Part shown: positions 36,371 through 45,657 of the stretch, piece by piece
Layout of the letters: every line of letters starts with the position of its first letter
Numbering within the stretch: the first letter of the stretch is position 1
Source of the DNA: Eunapius fragilis
Lineage: Eukaryota > Porifera > Demospongiae > Spongillida > Spongillidae
Assembly: GCA_963681505.1 (NCBI GenBank)
Contig: OY811973.1
Coordinates: 10,537,975 to 10,601,974, forward strand
Direction: 5' to 3'
DNA: 64,000 nt
Notes under the pieces: generated by a model
The model's input: only the letters and a program-made list of their open reading frames with translations
Told to the model about the DNA's origin: nothing
Database searches by the model: none
Position numbers and translations under genes: made by a program

Positions 36371-36784
36371 TAGCCACGGTCCTCAAGGCTGTCATAAGCT
36401 TGGCATTATCTTTCTTTACTAGATTGCATTCACTGAATTCAACGTGTGGATGGCCACACTGTATTAATCGCCGTTATTGGGACTTTATAATTATTTCATC
36501 ATAAACTGAGCTGCACAATATTGTTTTGTGATAATTAGTGTGGAATGTGGTGCTGTGGAATGTGGTGCCAACTTCCAAGCGGTTATTTTCATGCCCTTGT
36601 TGTAGCGGCTGATGTCGACTAGATCTCGGAATTTAGTATGGCGTCCTTAAACACAGCCGAAGACCCTCCAAAGAGAGTTATCTACGTTTTCGGGTTGCCC
36701 GCTCTCTTCGGTCATCGCGTTCCCTACGCTGAGAACTAACGGAATAAGGATCACGTGCACACATGCGCGGATCCTAGCTTGCAT

Positions 36785-36814
36785 GCATGCGCGCAGTTTC
36801 AATATTCCCCAGCA
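36785..36814. promoter_or_regulatory. Shared promoter of the divergent gene pair, unit 1
   Basis: Only 30 bp separate the minus-strand ATG (36784) from the plus-strand ATG (36815). The stretch includes GCATGCGCGCAG and has no TATA box. Transcription starts must lie inside the opposing coding regions or overlap. The spacing is identical in unit 2. Confidence 0.5.
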
Positions 36815-38061
36815 ATGGAGGATAGCAGTGTGCTGGAAATCGAATGTGTTGGCAAATTCACTAACTCTGCCGGCAGCTTTGAGATAATACTGGCGGGATT
36901 TCGTAACTTTCACGACGAGAACGTCAATCGTCCAGAACGTCTTCCTGCAGCTAGTGGGCTGGACCAGCTCGCCACCCATTTCCGCCGGCTGTGTAACGAG
37001 GGCCTCGCCCACGTGGAAAAGGTGTGTTCCGGCTGGTGCGAGGAGGCCATACTGCTGTACGAAAATGTGGGGACCGACGAGGAAGCGGAGTTCCGCGAGC
37101 AGGCAATGAAGGGTGCGGAAGAAGCGACTAAAAGCTTCGGAGCGTTGGCCGAAGAATGGAAAAAGTACTTGTCTAGCGTCACCACTGCAACAACTGCTGT
37201 GATAGACGTCTACACAGCTGAAATGGCCAAAGCTGACAAAGATTTTGACGAAGTCCAAGAAAAGATAAGTCAGGAAAAACAGAGAAGCCAGGCAGCAAAA
37301 TATGAGACACAGGACATGCAGAAAGAAAGATCTGAAGCGTCATCGAGTGGATTATTGTCTGGCTGGCGTTGGAACAAAAGAACAGAACATGAGGTAAGCG
37401 ATATGTTTCTACTGTTGTCTGTCTTAATGCATTCGTACTAGTCGAGAGAAGAAGAATCAAGTAACTGTAAAGGCAAAGGAAAACTTGAGCAAGAGGAATC
37501 CCAAAAACGGATGAGTCAGGCAAAACAGAACAGTCAGGCAGAAAAATATGAGACACAGGAGAAACAGAATGAAAGAAATGCCGTGCCACCGAGTGGATTA
37601 CATTGTGGCGTGTTGTTGAATAGGAGTAAAAGATCTGAACATGAGGTAAGCGCCCATGTTCTATAATATAACATTATTATTACCGCTGTGGGTTTTGAAT
37701 TTATTCATACTAGCCAAAAGTAGAAGAACCGAGTATCTGTAAAGCGAAAGCCAAGCTTGAGCAAGCAACAACATTAGTGACGAATATAAAGGCAAGTTAC
37801 TAAACCTCATGCAGTTATCGACAAATGTCACCATCTTTCATGCAGCAATTCGTTGAGGACAACAAAGAGCTCGCAGCAGGAGTGGTATCGGCCTGCGATC
37901 ACTTAAGAGGCTACTTTATACACTGCAAGGGGGCATCGAAAGCAAGTAATGGCATTTGTAATGATAAAGACGTCAAAGCGCTGCAAAGCTCGCTGAAGAG
38001 ATACTACGACGCTATGCTGGTGGTAACTTCGAAGTACAATTTCAAGACCTTGCAACACTGA
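36815..38061 (+). CDS. Helical protein, plus member of the divergent pair, unit 1 (intact, 358 aa)
   Basis: Four exons: 36815-37393 (GTAAGC donor), 37442-37645 (GTAAGC), 37714-37791 (GC donor, GGCAAGT context) and 37846-38061. All junctions are phase 0 with AG acceptors. No signal peptide is seen. The N-terminal 130 residues are predicted helical (ATHFRRLCNEGLAHV, three Cys), followed by Lys/Glu/Gln-rich coiled coil. Exon 2 repeats the end of exon 1 (KYETQDMQKERSE against KYETQEKQNERNA), so an exon was duplicated. The last exon (DNKELAAGVVSACDHLRGYF ... AMLVVTSKYNF) is conserved in unit 2 at roughly 45 per cent by eye. I do not recognise a named family. The head-to-head partner suggests co-expression and perhaps a two-component complex (inference). 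Confidence 0.8.
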
Positions 38062-38835
38062 TGACAGATTTTCTGGGTTGAGTCATGTAGAGCATAGATT
38101 AGATTTTCAACTTGATCTTATAGGTAACGACTAGATATATGGCTACAAGTCTGTATTGAAGTGAGTCAAATTGGATGGGCTTATCAAAGGACAGGCATGT
38201 TGTCCTTGTCTCGTGGGTACGTGCGTTCGTGCAATGAAATAGCAGAAATCTAATGGAACTCTGTACATAGCACCTAAAGTTTGTCCATATTGCCTCGCTA
38301 TGACATCAACGATTACAAAATTAGTTTTTCACTGAGGTATTATTACACGAGTATACACATCCATGCACATTTATGCGGTTTGTTTGCCCCTTTGCGGTAC
38401 TCTGCACGTGTGTGAATGACCTTGCCGTGTTATACCAGTGTATCACGCGCTTGCAGCCGGCCTTGCGTTTCAGCGCCAAATTGTTAGGCTGACATCTCAC
38501 AAAAGCACATAAATGTCATTACTGGCACAACATTTTCAACTTGGCCGGTCATGAAATCCAAGTCCAGCGTGACCACTTATACGCCCCCTGCTTCTTAACG
38601 ACTATCAATCTCACAAAGGCCAACCGCGCACCTGTGGTGTTTGCACTCGTCAAAGATGACCTTTTTTTTTTTTTTGACAATCCTTTCTGTATAATTCGTA
38701 TAGCGGTTTAATATTATAACAAGAATCCTAATCCAAAAAAAAAAAAAAAGAAAATGTTCCGCTAGATATCCTGTATAACCATAGAGTACCTATACAGATA
38801 CATTATGTACAGATCCGCTCTCGTTCGGGCATGAC
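38062..38835. other. Intergenic stretch between units, no gene recognised
   Basis: Lies between two convergent gene ends. Contains a T-run at about 38661-38675 and an A-run at 38736-38749. Confidence 0.5.
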
Positions 38836-40052
38836 CTAGGTACGGTGTGGCTCACTGGTCAGTGGCAGGCAACCCGAAAACAGGCTTTCTCCCTCAGACA
38901 TATAGGTAGATTGCAATCTCGTAGTGAAGAATCCAACGTGAGCCACGACCTGCATCTCTTCGTAGTGCTTTAGCAGCTGTACTTGACGTTCCTCCAGCCA
39001 TTGCAGTAGACTCGTCGATTTCTTCTCAAGCGCTCTCTTTGAACCACCCATTGGCAAACGTTCTGAAAACGTACAAAATTTGTCAGACTGCTCTTTCCAA
39101 AACTGGGCTTGACCCTCGCATATGCCCTCCACGTGTGTAAGACACTCTGCTAGTTTTGCGATTTTATTGGCCATCTCCTGCATTGTGAACGTAAAAAAAT
39201 ATGTATATATACATTGGTATATAATGTTAAAAACGGCGTCGCATGCAAGGCACTATTAACAAATAAACTAGCCTTAATTTCTTTCAAGTGCGCATTCTTT
39301 TCGTCTTTTTTCTTTCCTGATATTGCTGCTTTAGAAAGAGCGTCGTCTTTGTGTTTCTCTGCATACACCGTGGTGCCTTGTGCACTCAAGTACATCGGTA
39401 AGGTAACTAAGTTCAGGAAGGGTATGAACGCACTCACACCTAAGTAGAACTGGGTGTCGGCGGCTTCCTTTGCTTGTTTCGCCGCCTTATCTCGAGCTTC
39501 TTCTGCAACTTTGTTTTCTGTTCGCGCCTTCTCGAACGCTTTCTCGGCCTCCTCCACGGCCACACCATGTTCCTGCACGATTGTCTTAAAATAGCCATGC
39601 AATTTGCCGGCCAGTTCGGCAACCCTGTCGCGGATCGTTCTAAAGTAGCCCGAAAATTTAAGGGCCTCTACCGAAATCGCTTTGGCATCTTCAGGGGTCA
39701 TTGCCTCTGGGTCTTCAAAGAACAATTTGGTGTCCTCCATCCATCCGTTAGCCAGCCTTTCCACTATGGTAGCCGTCTGGTCGCAGGTGTACCGAAAATC
39801 CACTGCACACTGCTCGATGTTAGTCGCTGTGAGGTCCGAGATTATTTTCACGCCCCTGTTGTAGCGACTGATGTCGACTAGATCTCGGAATTTTAGTATG
39901 GCGTCCTTATACACAGCCGAAGACCCTCCAAAGAGAGTTATCTCGTCTGTTACGTTTTCGGGTTGCCCGCTCTCTTCGGTCATCGCGTTCCCTACGCTGA
40001 GAACTAACGGAATAAGGATCACGTGCATACATGCGCGAATCCTAGCTTGCAT
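38836..40052 (-). CDS. Secreted helical protein with central hydrophobic hairpin, minus member, unit 2 (intact, about 373 aa)
   Basis: Two exons: 40052-39273 and 39177-38836. The intron has a GC donor (AAG/GCTAGT) and a CAG acceptor, phase 0. I chose the ATG at 40052 because it is conserved in unit 1 and gives a typical signal peptide (MQARIRAC then VILIPLVLSVGNA); 40028 is possible. Mature features are an N-terminal helical part, an Ala/Glu/Lys-rich coiled coil from about residue 150, a hydrophobic segment at about 200-222 (FYLGVSAFIPFLNLVTLP), then more coiled coil including EMANKIAKLAECL. Long helices interrupted by one hydrophobic hairpin recall alpha-helical pore-forming proteins, but this is architecture only and I find no sequence signature. 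Role unknown; secretion is likely. Confidence 0.8.
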
Positions 40053-40082
40053 GCATGCGCGCGGTTTCAATACTCCCCAGCA
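40053..40082. promoter_or_regulatory. Shared promoter of the divergent gene pair, unit 2
   Basis: 30 bp between the opposed start codons, almost the same sequence as 36785-36814 (GCATGCGCGCGGTTTCAA). Confidence 0.5.
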
Positions 40083-40325
40083 ATGGAGGATAGCAGTGTG
40101 CTGGAAATCGAATGCGTTGGCAAATTCATTATAACTCTGCTGGCAGCTTTGAGAAAATACTGGCAGGATTTCGTTACTTTCACGACCTGAACGTCAATCG
40201 TCCAGAACGTCTTCCTGCAGCTAGTGGGCTGGACCAACTCGCCACCCATTTCCGCCGGCTGTGTAACGAGGGCCTCGCCCACGTGTGTTCCGGCTGGTGC
40301 GAGGAGGCCATACTGCTGTATGAAA

Positions 40326-40332
40326 ATGTGGG
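40326..40332. repeat. 7-bp target duplication of the outer transposon, left
   Basis: ATGTGGG, repeated at 44518-44524. The intact unit 1 gene has ATGTGGGGACC at this codon, once. Confidence 0.93.
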
Positions 40333-40604
40333 CAGAGATAATATATAGAGGGATTGGAAACGAGGCCACTTATCACGTATTAACGCGTGCCATCCGCACA
40401 TGAATCCTTAGGAGTGCATAACACACAACAGTATGAAATAGGGCTTACATGTAGTTAGGATTGATAAAAAGAAAACAAACCAAATAAATACATACAGTTA
40501 TGTCTACAATTGCTTCCTCAGCCCCTTAGACTTCTGAGTTGTTCTTTTGTGTTCCTTTTTGTATTTCTCAACCCAAGCACTTGAGTATGAAAATCCACGA
40601 ATCC

Positions 40605-41458
40605 CTACCCACATGCTGATAACCATGTAGTTATGAAGTTCATGTGACCAGCATCTTTTATGTCATAAACCTTTGTTAGCATACGTTTTTTGGTCACAAG
40701 TGTATTACGGTATGTAGCACAAGTTGTGCATCGAAGTTGTCGAGAGTCTGAAGATAGCAATATGTTGCATTGGTTGTGTCGAATAGTTGATGAATGAAGA
40801 GAGATGGAATCATCCATGTATCCCACCTTGCCTCCTACACATACAGCAGTAATGTGAAATTCAATTTTAAACACACAATGCACCTACCAGATAAACTGTG
40901 CAATGAAGAAGAATTGCAATGCCATTGCTGTACAAGGTCCGCATCTGGATTTCCAGCACACACTGTTGAATTGTCTAAGACCCCCAGAATGCTCATTAAG
41001 CTTGAGACAGAACTAACCACTGGAGGGAAACTAGACAGCAAGCTACAAGTATCATGGTTGATCTTCCTGTTCTGAATGCACAATGACCACTGTAGCTCTT
41101 GATCAATGGTTAGACAATAGCTGATTGCTTTGAGACCAAAAGAACGCAATCTAGAAATAACCAACACGCCATGATCAGCTACTGTCCAAGGTGAAAATGG
41201 ATTCAGCAACTGGAGCAATGCTGCAAGACGATCAAGAGTTTCAACAACACCGTCTGACAAAACTTGTAGTGGTATAGAGACTGTGCAAGTCAATGGCTGT
41301 GGATCCACGGTAGTCTCAAGTTGTGATGGTGTAATAGTCACTGACGAAACATGAACGCTTATGTTCTCTCGCGTTATTGACGCGACCAAAGCCGATTTCT
41401 TCGAACGTTCTTCATTCTTTAGGTGTGGCGCTAGTCTGAATTTTCTCCCACCCATCAC
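40605..41458 (-). CDS. Hypothetical protein carried by the outer transposon, two frames or exons
   Basis: The first part (41458-40835) starts MMGGRKFRLAPHLKNEERSKK and continues for about 200 residues (VTITPSQLETTVDPQPL, LQLLNPFSPWTVADHGVLVI, SVSSLMSILGVLDNS, AGNPDADLVQQWH). A second frame, perhaps after an acceptor TGTATGTGTAG near 40843, reads GGKVGYMDDSISLHSSTIRH and then a cysteine motif, RCTTCATYRNTL. Such STIR...C...RCxxCxxYR blocks occur beside THAP-type transposon proteins in invertebrates (recalled, not checked). Neither part has an internal stop. It could be a gene carried by the element or the N-terminal part of its lost transposase. Confidence 0.55.
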
Positions 41459-41799
41459 CTTTGAAGAAGCGCATGCCGCGAAAAAGTGACTAGTTGCACA
41501 AAAAAATTCTTGGACTCAAAAATACAAAGCAAAAGCTACAAGACAATACCACTTTTAGACATGTAACGTGTATGATGAGGGGTACAGATCCCCACAAAGT
41601 TACTATACCCGACATCCTACCTGGCTTGTTCAGAGCACCGTCGCTACAAAGTAACAACGCGATTCGAGAGTTTAATCCCATGGCATGTTACATAGCTAAT
41701 CTTAGAAGAAAAGAACCACGGATTCCCAAGATTCTCCCCCACAAAAACTTTGGCACGGACTATCGCCATTAAAGTTCAAAATACGCATAAACCTGGGCG

Positions 41800-41806
41800 A
41801 CGGGAC
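41800..41806. repeat. 7-bp target duplication of the inner transposon, left
   Basis: ACGGGAC, repeated at 44282-44288. Confidence 0.93.
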
Positions 41807-42097
41807 TAGGTAGTTGACAAAATCACGTAGCGGGTCCGTAAATAGTTGATCCAAAAGTACGTCAAAAATTGGACTGGAATTTGTGAAATTTTGAGAAGTA
41901 TACAAAGAAGCGTAGAAACTTGCTCCGTTACTTGAGTGGCTTAGCCGACTTCGTTGCTCGATCGTGGAAGGTAATTGGTTGTAGAATGCAGTACGATTGC
42001 CTGAATTCAAGCTACTTCGCGATCCAACAATATCAGGCGCATTCAATTTATAGTAAAATTTTGCGAATGAATCTTGACTTTGTCTTTTGATGCACAA
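41807..42097 (-). CDS. Hypothetical protein at the left end of family X
   Basis: Starts MCIKRQSQDSFAKFYYKLNA, Ser/Asn-rich (GSRSSLNSGNRTAFYNQ, SSNGASFYASLYTSQ), and runs into the terminal repeat (DPLRDFVNYL). From there it reads through into the outer transposon, so its own stop is missing. The other copy (28972-29292) has stops in this frame. Function unknown; it may be the 5' exon of a longer gene. Confidence 0.4.
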
Positions 42098-42521
42098 TCA
42101 CAGAATAGTACTTTTTATTAACTATAGGTTCAAGTTAATTACACTATAGAATTTCAGGAGATTTGGATGGTGCCCAAAGGGTGCTTTAATGGTCCAGGCG
42201 TTTTGTATTGGCCTGCTTGAAAGCACAGATCATTTTATTTAAAAATACTATTTTTATGCTTCAGCATAATAGATTTGCTTATATTTCATATCTAAAAAGC
42301 TTAACCAAGTAGCTATTTTTTGTAACACATTTTTTTGTTATTAAGTTGTGACAACTCTATTTATTACACACCCTATTCTTTGAAGCACATAGTTGTAAAC
42401 CAAATCCACTTGAAGTGTTAACAGAGTAGTCTATGTTTATTGTTTTAGAATTTTAATAAGATGGTGCCCCAACGGAGATATTATCAAGCCTTTTATTCAT
42501 ATTTAATTATATGTATACGCA

Positions 42522-43560
42522 TGCATGCACAAAATAGCGTTCCAATCTGCTTTATTGCTATTCAGAATGAAGACTGTTCTTGATTTAGAGTGCCTCATTG
42601 AAGAGTATAAAAATGATTTATGTGAGCATGGTACCCTTACTGCTCCTGTATTAAGGAATGGGTTAGTTGTGTATATAAACTACAAATTAACCAATGACAA
42701 CCAAATGAAACAGCCAAGATAGTTGAAAAACTAGCAATAGAGCATATCAACCTAAAGGCATTGTGCACTTCCATTTGTTGCTTGCTTCAAATTGTCAAGG
42801 ATATGAAGAGCATCTTTCTAGAGCTTGGGATGATATTGTTTTGTATCTAAATCTGCCATTAGGACTTCCATTTGATAATCCCCAAAGTACATACACATAT
42901 CCAACCTTTTCACTTTCAGTTCATTCTGTACACAGCAGTCAACCAAGCACTTCCTATCCCATGCCAACTAAGCTTAGATCAGACTGCAGTAATTGTGGAA
43001 AAAGAAGAAGTGCTACTGCAATTGCTCACTTCAAATGAAGCTCTCAAGGCTAAGCTCTGAGTACTTGCTGCTGTTAAAATGCAGAACTGCTATCTTTTTT
43101 AAAAAGTAAGCAGGAAGTCAACAATTGAAAAAAAACTATGTTCTAAATTCCGAAGTGTGAAAAAAGAAATGATGGCAAGTAATGCAATGGATAAGAAGTT
43201 GACAGAGGAAAATGTGTTATTAAGAAATGAAAGCTGTCCGGCTGAAGTGAGGTAATTAAAAAAATCACTGGTTGAATTAAGATATTCTTATCACAGATTC
43301 AAAATAACTTCTAAAAATAGAGAACGTAATTTGAAACAAAATGAATTAAAGAAACAAGTATGCAAAACATAAAACAAGCTAGGATAGTCAGGCATGCGTG
43401 TCAAGTGCATGAGCAAAACATTGCAAAAATACAGGATCAACGACAAAAACGCATGAATCAAAAGGAGGACAGTTTTAGAAGAAGTATTGAAAGGAAATTA
43501 CGTTCTGTTGCAGAAAATTTAGAAAATTTGGACCGGCAAAGAGTTTCCAGAACTGTCTGA
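42522..43560 (+). pseudogene. Coiled-coil protein of family X, several frame breaks
   Basis: Consecutive blocks in shifting frames: MHKIAFQSALLLFRMKTVLD, TAPVLRNGLVVYINY, LPLGLPFDNPQST, SVKKEMMASNAM, LTEENVLLRNES, then MNQKEDSFRRSIERK and VAENLENLD. The order agrees with copy 1. Heptad-like Leu/Glu/Lys content marks coiled coil. Frame breaks occur in both copies at different places, so a once-intact gene can be inferred, but no family is recognised. Confidence 0.55.
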
Positions 43561-45262
43561 GGCTCAGAATAGTACAATCTAACTGTTATGTCAGATAGTT
43601 CATTCCTTAATGGCCTTTTCTTTGAACATGTTTGGTATGTGCATGAACATAATGTACTCTATAATGGACACATCATTTTTGTGAAACCTTTAACAAAATC
43701 TAAAATTCCAAACGTCATAGTCACGTAACGTTACAATTACATCATATGGGCTACTAGCAGATTATATTGCTGGTGACCTTAGGACTTAATCCGTGAACTT
43801 TTGGCATCAATTTATTGTCATTGCTAATGAGTTATTTAATAGTGACTTAATCTGTCTTGATTTTGCTTCATGTTTAACAGGTTTGAATCTTAATTTTAAC
43901 TGTGCGTATACGGATCATAATGACCTGCTTTGATATTTGACTTATAATACATGAAAATAACATAATCAAGCAGTGTTAAGTGAATCTCTTTGTATAATAC
44001 TAGTCAGACTATGTGTGTTAAGGTTTTGGTTAAGGTTGCGCACTTATAAATATCTCTGTATTGAATAGAAACACAACCGGGACAGTTTTTGTTTTGCGCA
44101 TCCCATTCATTCGCGTACATTACCGATCGTTTTTATTTTGATCTTTAAAATTACGTGGTACTCGCATGGAGATACATATTCGAACAAGTAAGATATCGTT
44201 GAAATGCAGAAATTTTGCTCTTTCCAGTGGTATACAATTTATTGCGAAAAAATAAATTTGAAAAAAATTGTCAACTACCTAACGGGACAATTCTATCCTT
44301 TCAAATAAAAACGCACGTAGTACCTATTGCACCCTATACCGCTACACCACAATAAAAAGTTCCCCTACTTCTTTGTTCAAACAAACCACCGATTTCAGAC
44401 CTTCGTTTCACACTTATGAAAACGTGCGATTCACACGATGTCGGATGGCACGCATGGCCAAGCGCGTATTCTATGGGGCACGTGATGCGTTTCCAATCCC
44501 TCTATATATTATCTCTGATGTGGGAACGGACGAGGAAGCGGAGTTCCGCGAGCAGGCAATGAAGTATGCGGAAGAAGCGACTAAAAGCTTCGGAACGATG
44601 GCCGAAGGATGGAAAAAGTACCTTTCAATGGTCGAAAAGACAACTGTAATTAAGGTTTATGAAGAAGTACTGAAGCCAGATGACGATATAAGCGCTCAGA
44701 GTCCAATAAGCACTTCAGTCGTCGAGGCAACTTATGATCGCTCTACTGAAACTTGGATTTCCTGGATTTGCAATGCTATTTGCGACTGCATCTTACCTTG
44801 CTTGCGAGTGGCTCGATCGGGGATTAACTTGAGTGATATTGAGGTATCTGCATGCGCGTTGAATACGTGATCTATTGTGAAAAAAATTTTCCTTCATTAT
44901 TTTATCATAATGCATTAAGGAAAGACCTGAAAATACAGCAGACAGCAGCAAAGCAGAGGTAGAAAAAGAAACTGAAGTACTGGCAGAATTGAAGGTAAGC
45001 TTGCAATGCATGTGTGTACAAAGTTGGCAGGGCCGGTACCTTCTTGCAGGAATTCATGACCCAAAACAAACAGCTAGCAACTTCAGCATTTCTGGCTTCC
45101 ACTGAACTAAAGGATTACTTTATGAAGTGCAGGCAAGCTTTGAAGGAAAATTCTGTCTCAGTGGATATTGAAACCGTCAAAGATTTAAAAGCCTTGCTGA
45201 AGACTTTCTACGAAGCTATGCTGATTGTAACTTCAAAGCACAATTTCAAGTCATGTCGTTAA

Positions 45263-45657
45263 TAAACCAGCAGTGTTTTTGCATGAACGACTTGCTTGTA
45301 CGAGTATTTAGACAAAAATTGATGTGTTTTAACTGAAATTCGTTACACATGTTGAGGATTTTGCATTTCAAGATATTCACTGCTAAATCTACAAGATTTG
45401 AAAACATTCTCTTCAAGAATGAAAACAGGGGAAATTGGGATTCCCTCCTCCTACCCAGTAGTGGAAAAAGCAGGGAAACAAGAACAATCATTTTAGATGC
45501 CAGGACAGCCTGGTGCATGTAAACAAATTCATATGCACACACCATATTTGGAATACAATCTATTTCCGCAATACTAAACAAATTATCGGCTACTATTTCT
45601 CTTGACATGACTAAGGTTTGTAGTTTAATGTACGAATTGCATGACGTAACGCGTAAC
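45263..45657. other. No gene recognised
   Basis: Sequence between the end of the unit 2 gene and the 1.3-kb inverted arm, without recognisable motif. Confidence 0.4.

Larger units (their letters stand above)
32063..36583. mobile_element. MULE-like transposon, 4.5 kb, with satellite arrays inside both ends
   Basis: Terminal inverted repeats of at least 58 bp with one mismatch start ACCGCTTGGAAGTTGGCACY and contain CACCACATTCCACA twice. A 9-bp target duplication and an empty site in the paralogous gene prove insertion. The 9-bp duplication and long terminal repeats suggest Mutator-like elements, but no transposase is recognisable inside, so the class is an inference. A 153-bp satellite stands in about four copies near the left end and about eleven inverted copies near the right end. 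The middle (32886-34690) has only short acidic open frames. Confidence 0.85.
30803..36784 (-). pseudogene. Minus member of unit 1 of the divergent gene pair, broken
   Basis: Paralogue of the intact gene at 38836-40052. The N-terminal part lies at 36784-36584 (secretion signal and MTEESGQPENV), with an 8-bp deletion near 36681 that shifts the frame. The gene is then interrupted by a 4.5-kb transposon (32063-36583), continues at 32062-32021, is interrupted again by an hAT relic (31286-32020), and continues from 31285. This last part retains the FRYTCNQTA region and a coiled-coil stretch ending in the hydrophobic QFYLGVGAFVPLVNIVTLPM near 30905. It breaks off at the foldback, so the C-terminal exon is missing. 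The distal part is much more diverged from unit 2 than the promoter-proximal part. Confidence 0.85.
41807..44281. mobile_element. Inner DNA transposon (family X, copy 2), 2,475 bp
   Basis: Terminal inverted repeats TAGGTAGTTGACAA and TTGTCAACTACCTA with a 7-bp duplication ACGGGAC. It is the uninterrupted relative of the split copy at 17664-29292. It contains two divergent genes from a shared central promoter near 42100-42500: a short minus-strand frame and a plus-strand coiled-coil frame. No DDE core was recognised. Confidence 0.9.
40333..44517. mobile_element. Outer DNA transposon, about 1.7 kb before a second element entered it
   Basis: A perfect 30-bp terminal inverted repeat begins CAGAGATAATATATAGAGGG and continues to GGAAACG. 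A subterminal CGTGCCATCCG also occurs at both sides. The 7-bp target duplication and the paralogous empty site confirm insertion. Without the inner element it is about 1,703 bp and carries one minus-strand gene. The superfamily is uncertain; a 7-bp duplication fits some P-like elements, but no transposase core is present. Confidence 0.9.
40083..45262 (+). pseudogene. Plus member of unit 2, interrupted by nested transposons
   Basis: Starts MEDSSVLEIECVGKF, but a 2-bp insertion near 40130 shifts the frame. The coding sequence is cut at about codon 82 by a 4.2-kb transposon (40333-44517) and resumes at 44525 (DEEAEFREQAMKYAEEATKSFG). Exon 1 ends at 44843 (GTATCT donor). A middle exon runs 44921-44995 (AAG acceptor, GTAAGC donor) and the last exon 45050-45262. 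After KKYL the sequence departs abruptly from unit 1 and gains a Trp/Cys-rich hydrophobic stretch (WISWICNAICDCILPC). The last exon again resembles unit 1. Confidence 0.85.

Noticed and set aside
36647-37258. A 203-residue minus-strand frame covering the start of the unit 1 pair
   Set aside because: Mostly the antisense of the real plus-strand exon 1; only the part below 36785 belongs to the minus-strand pseudogene.
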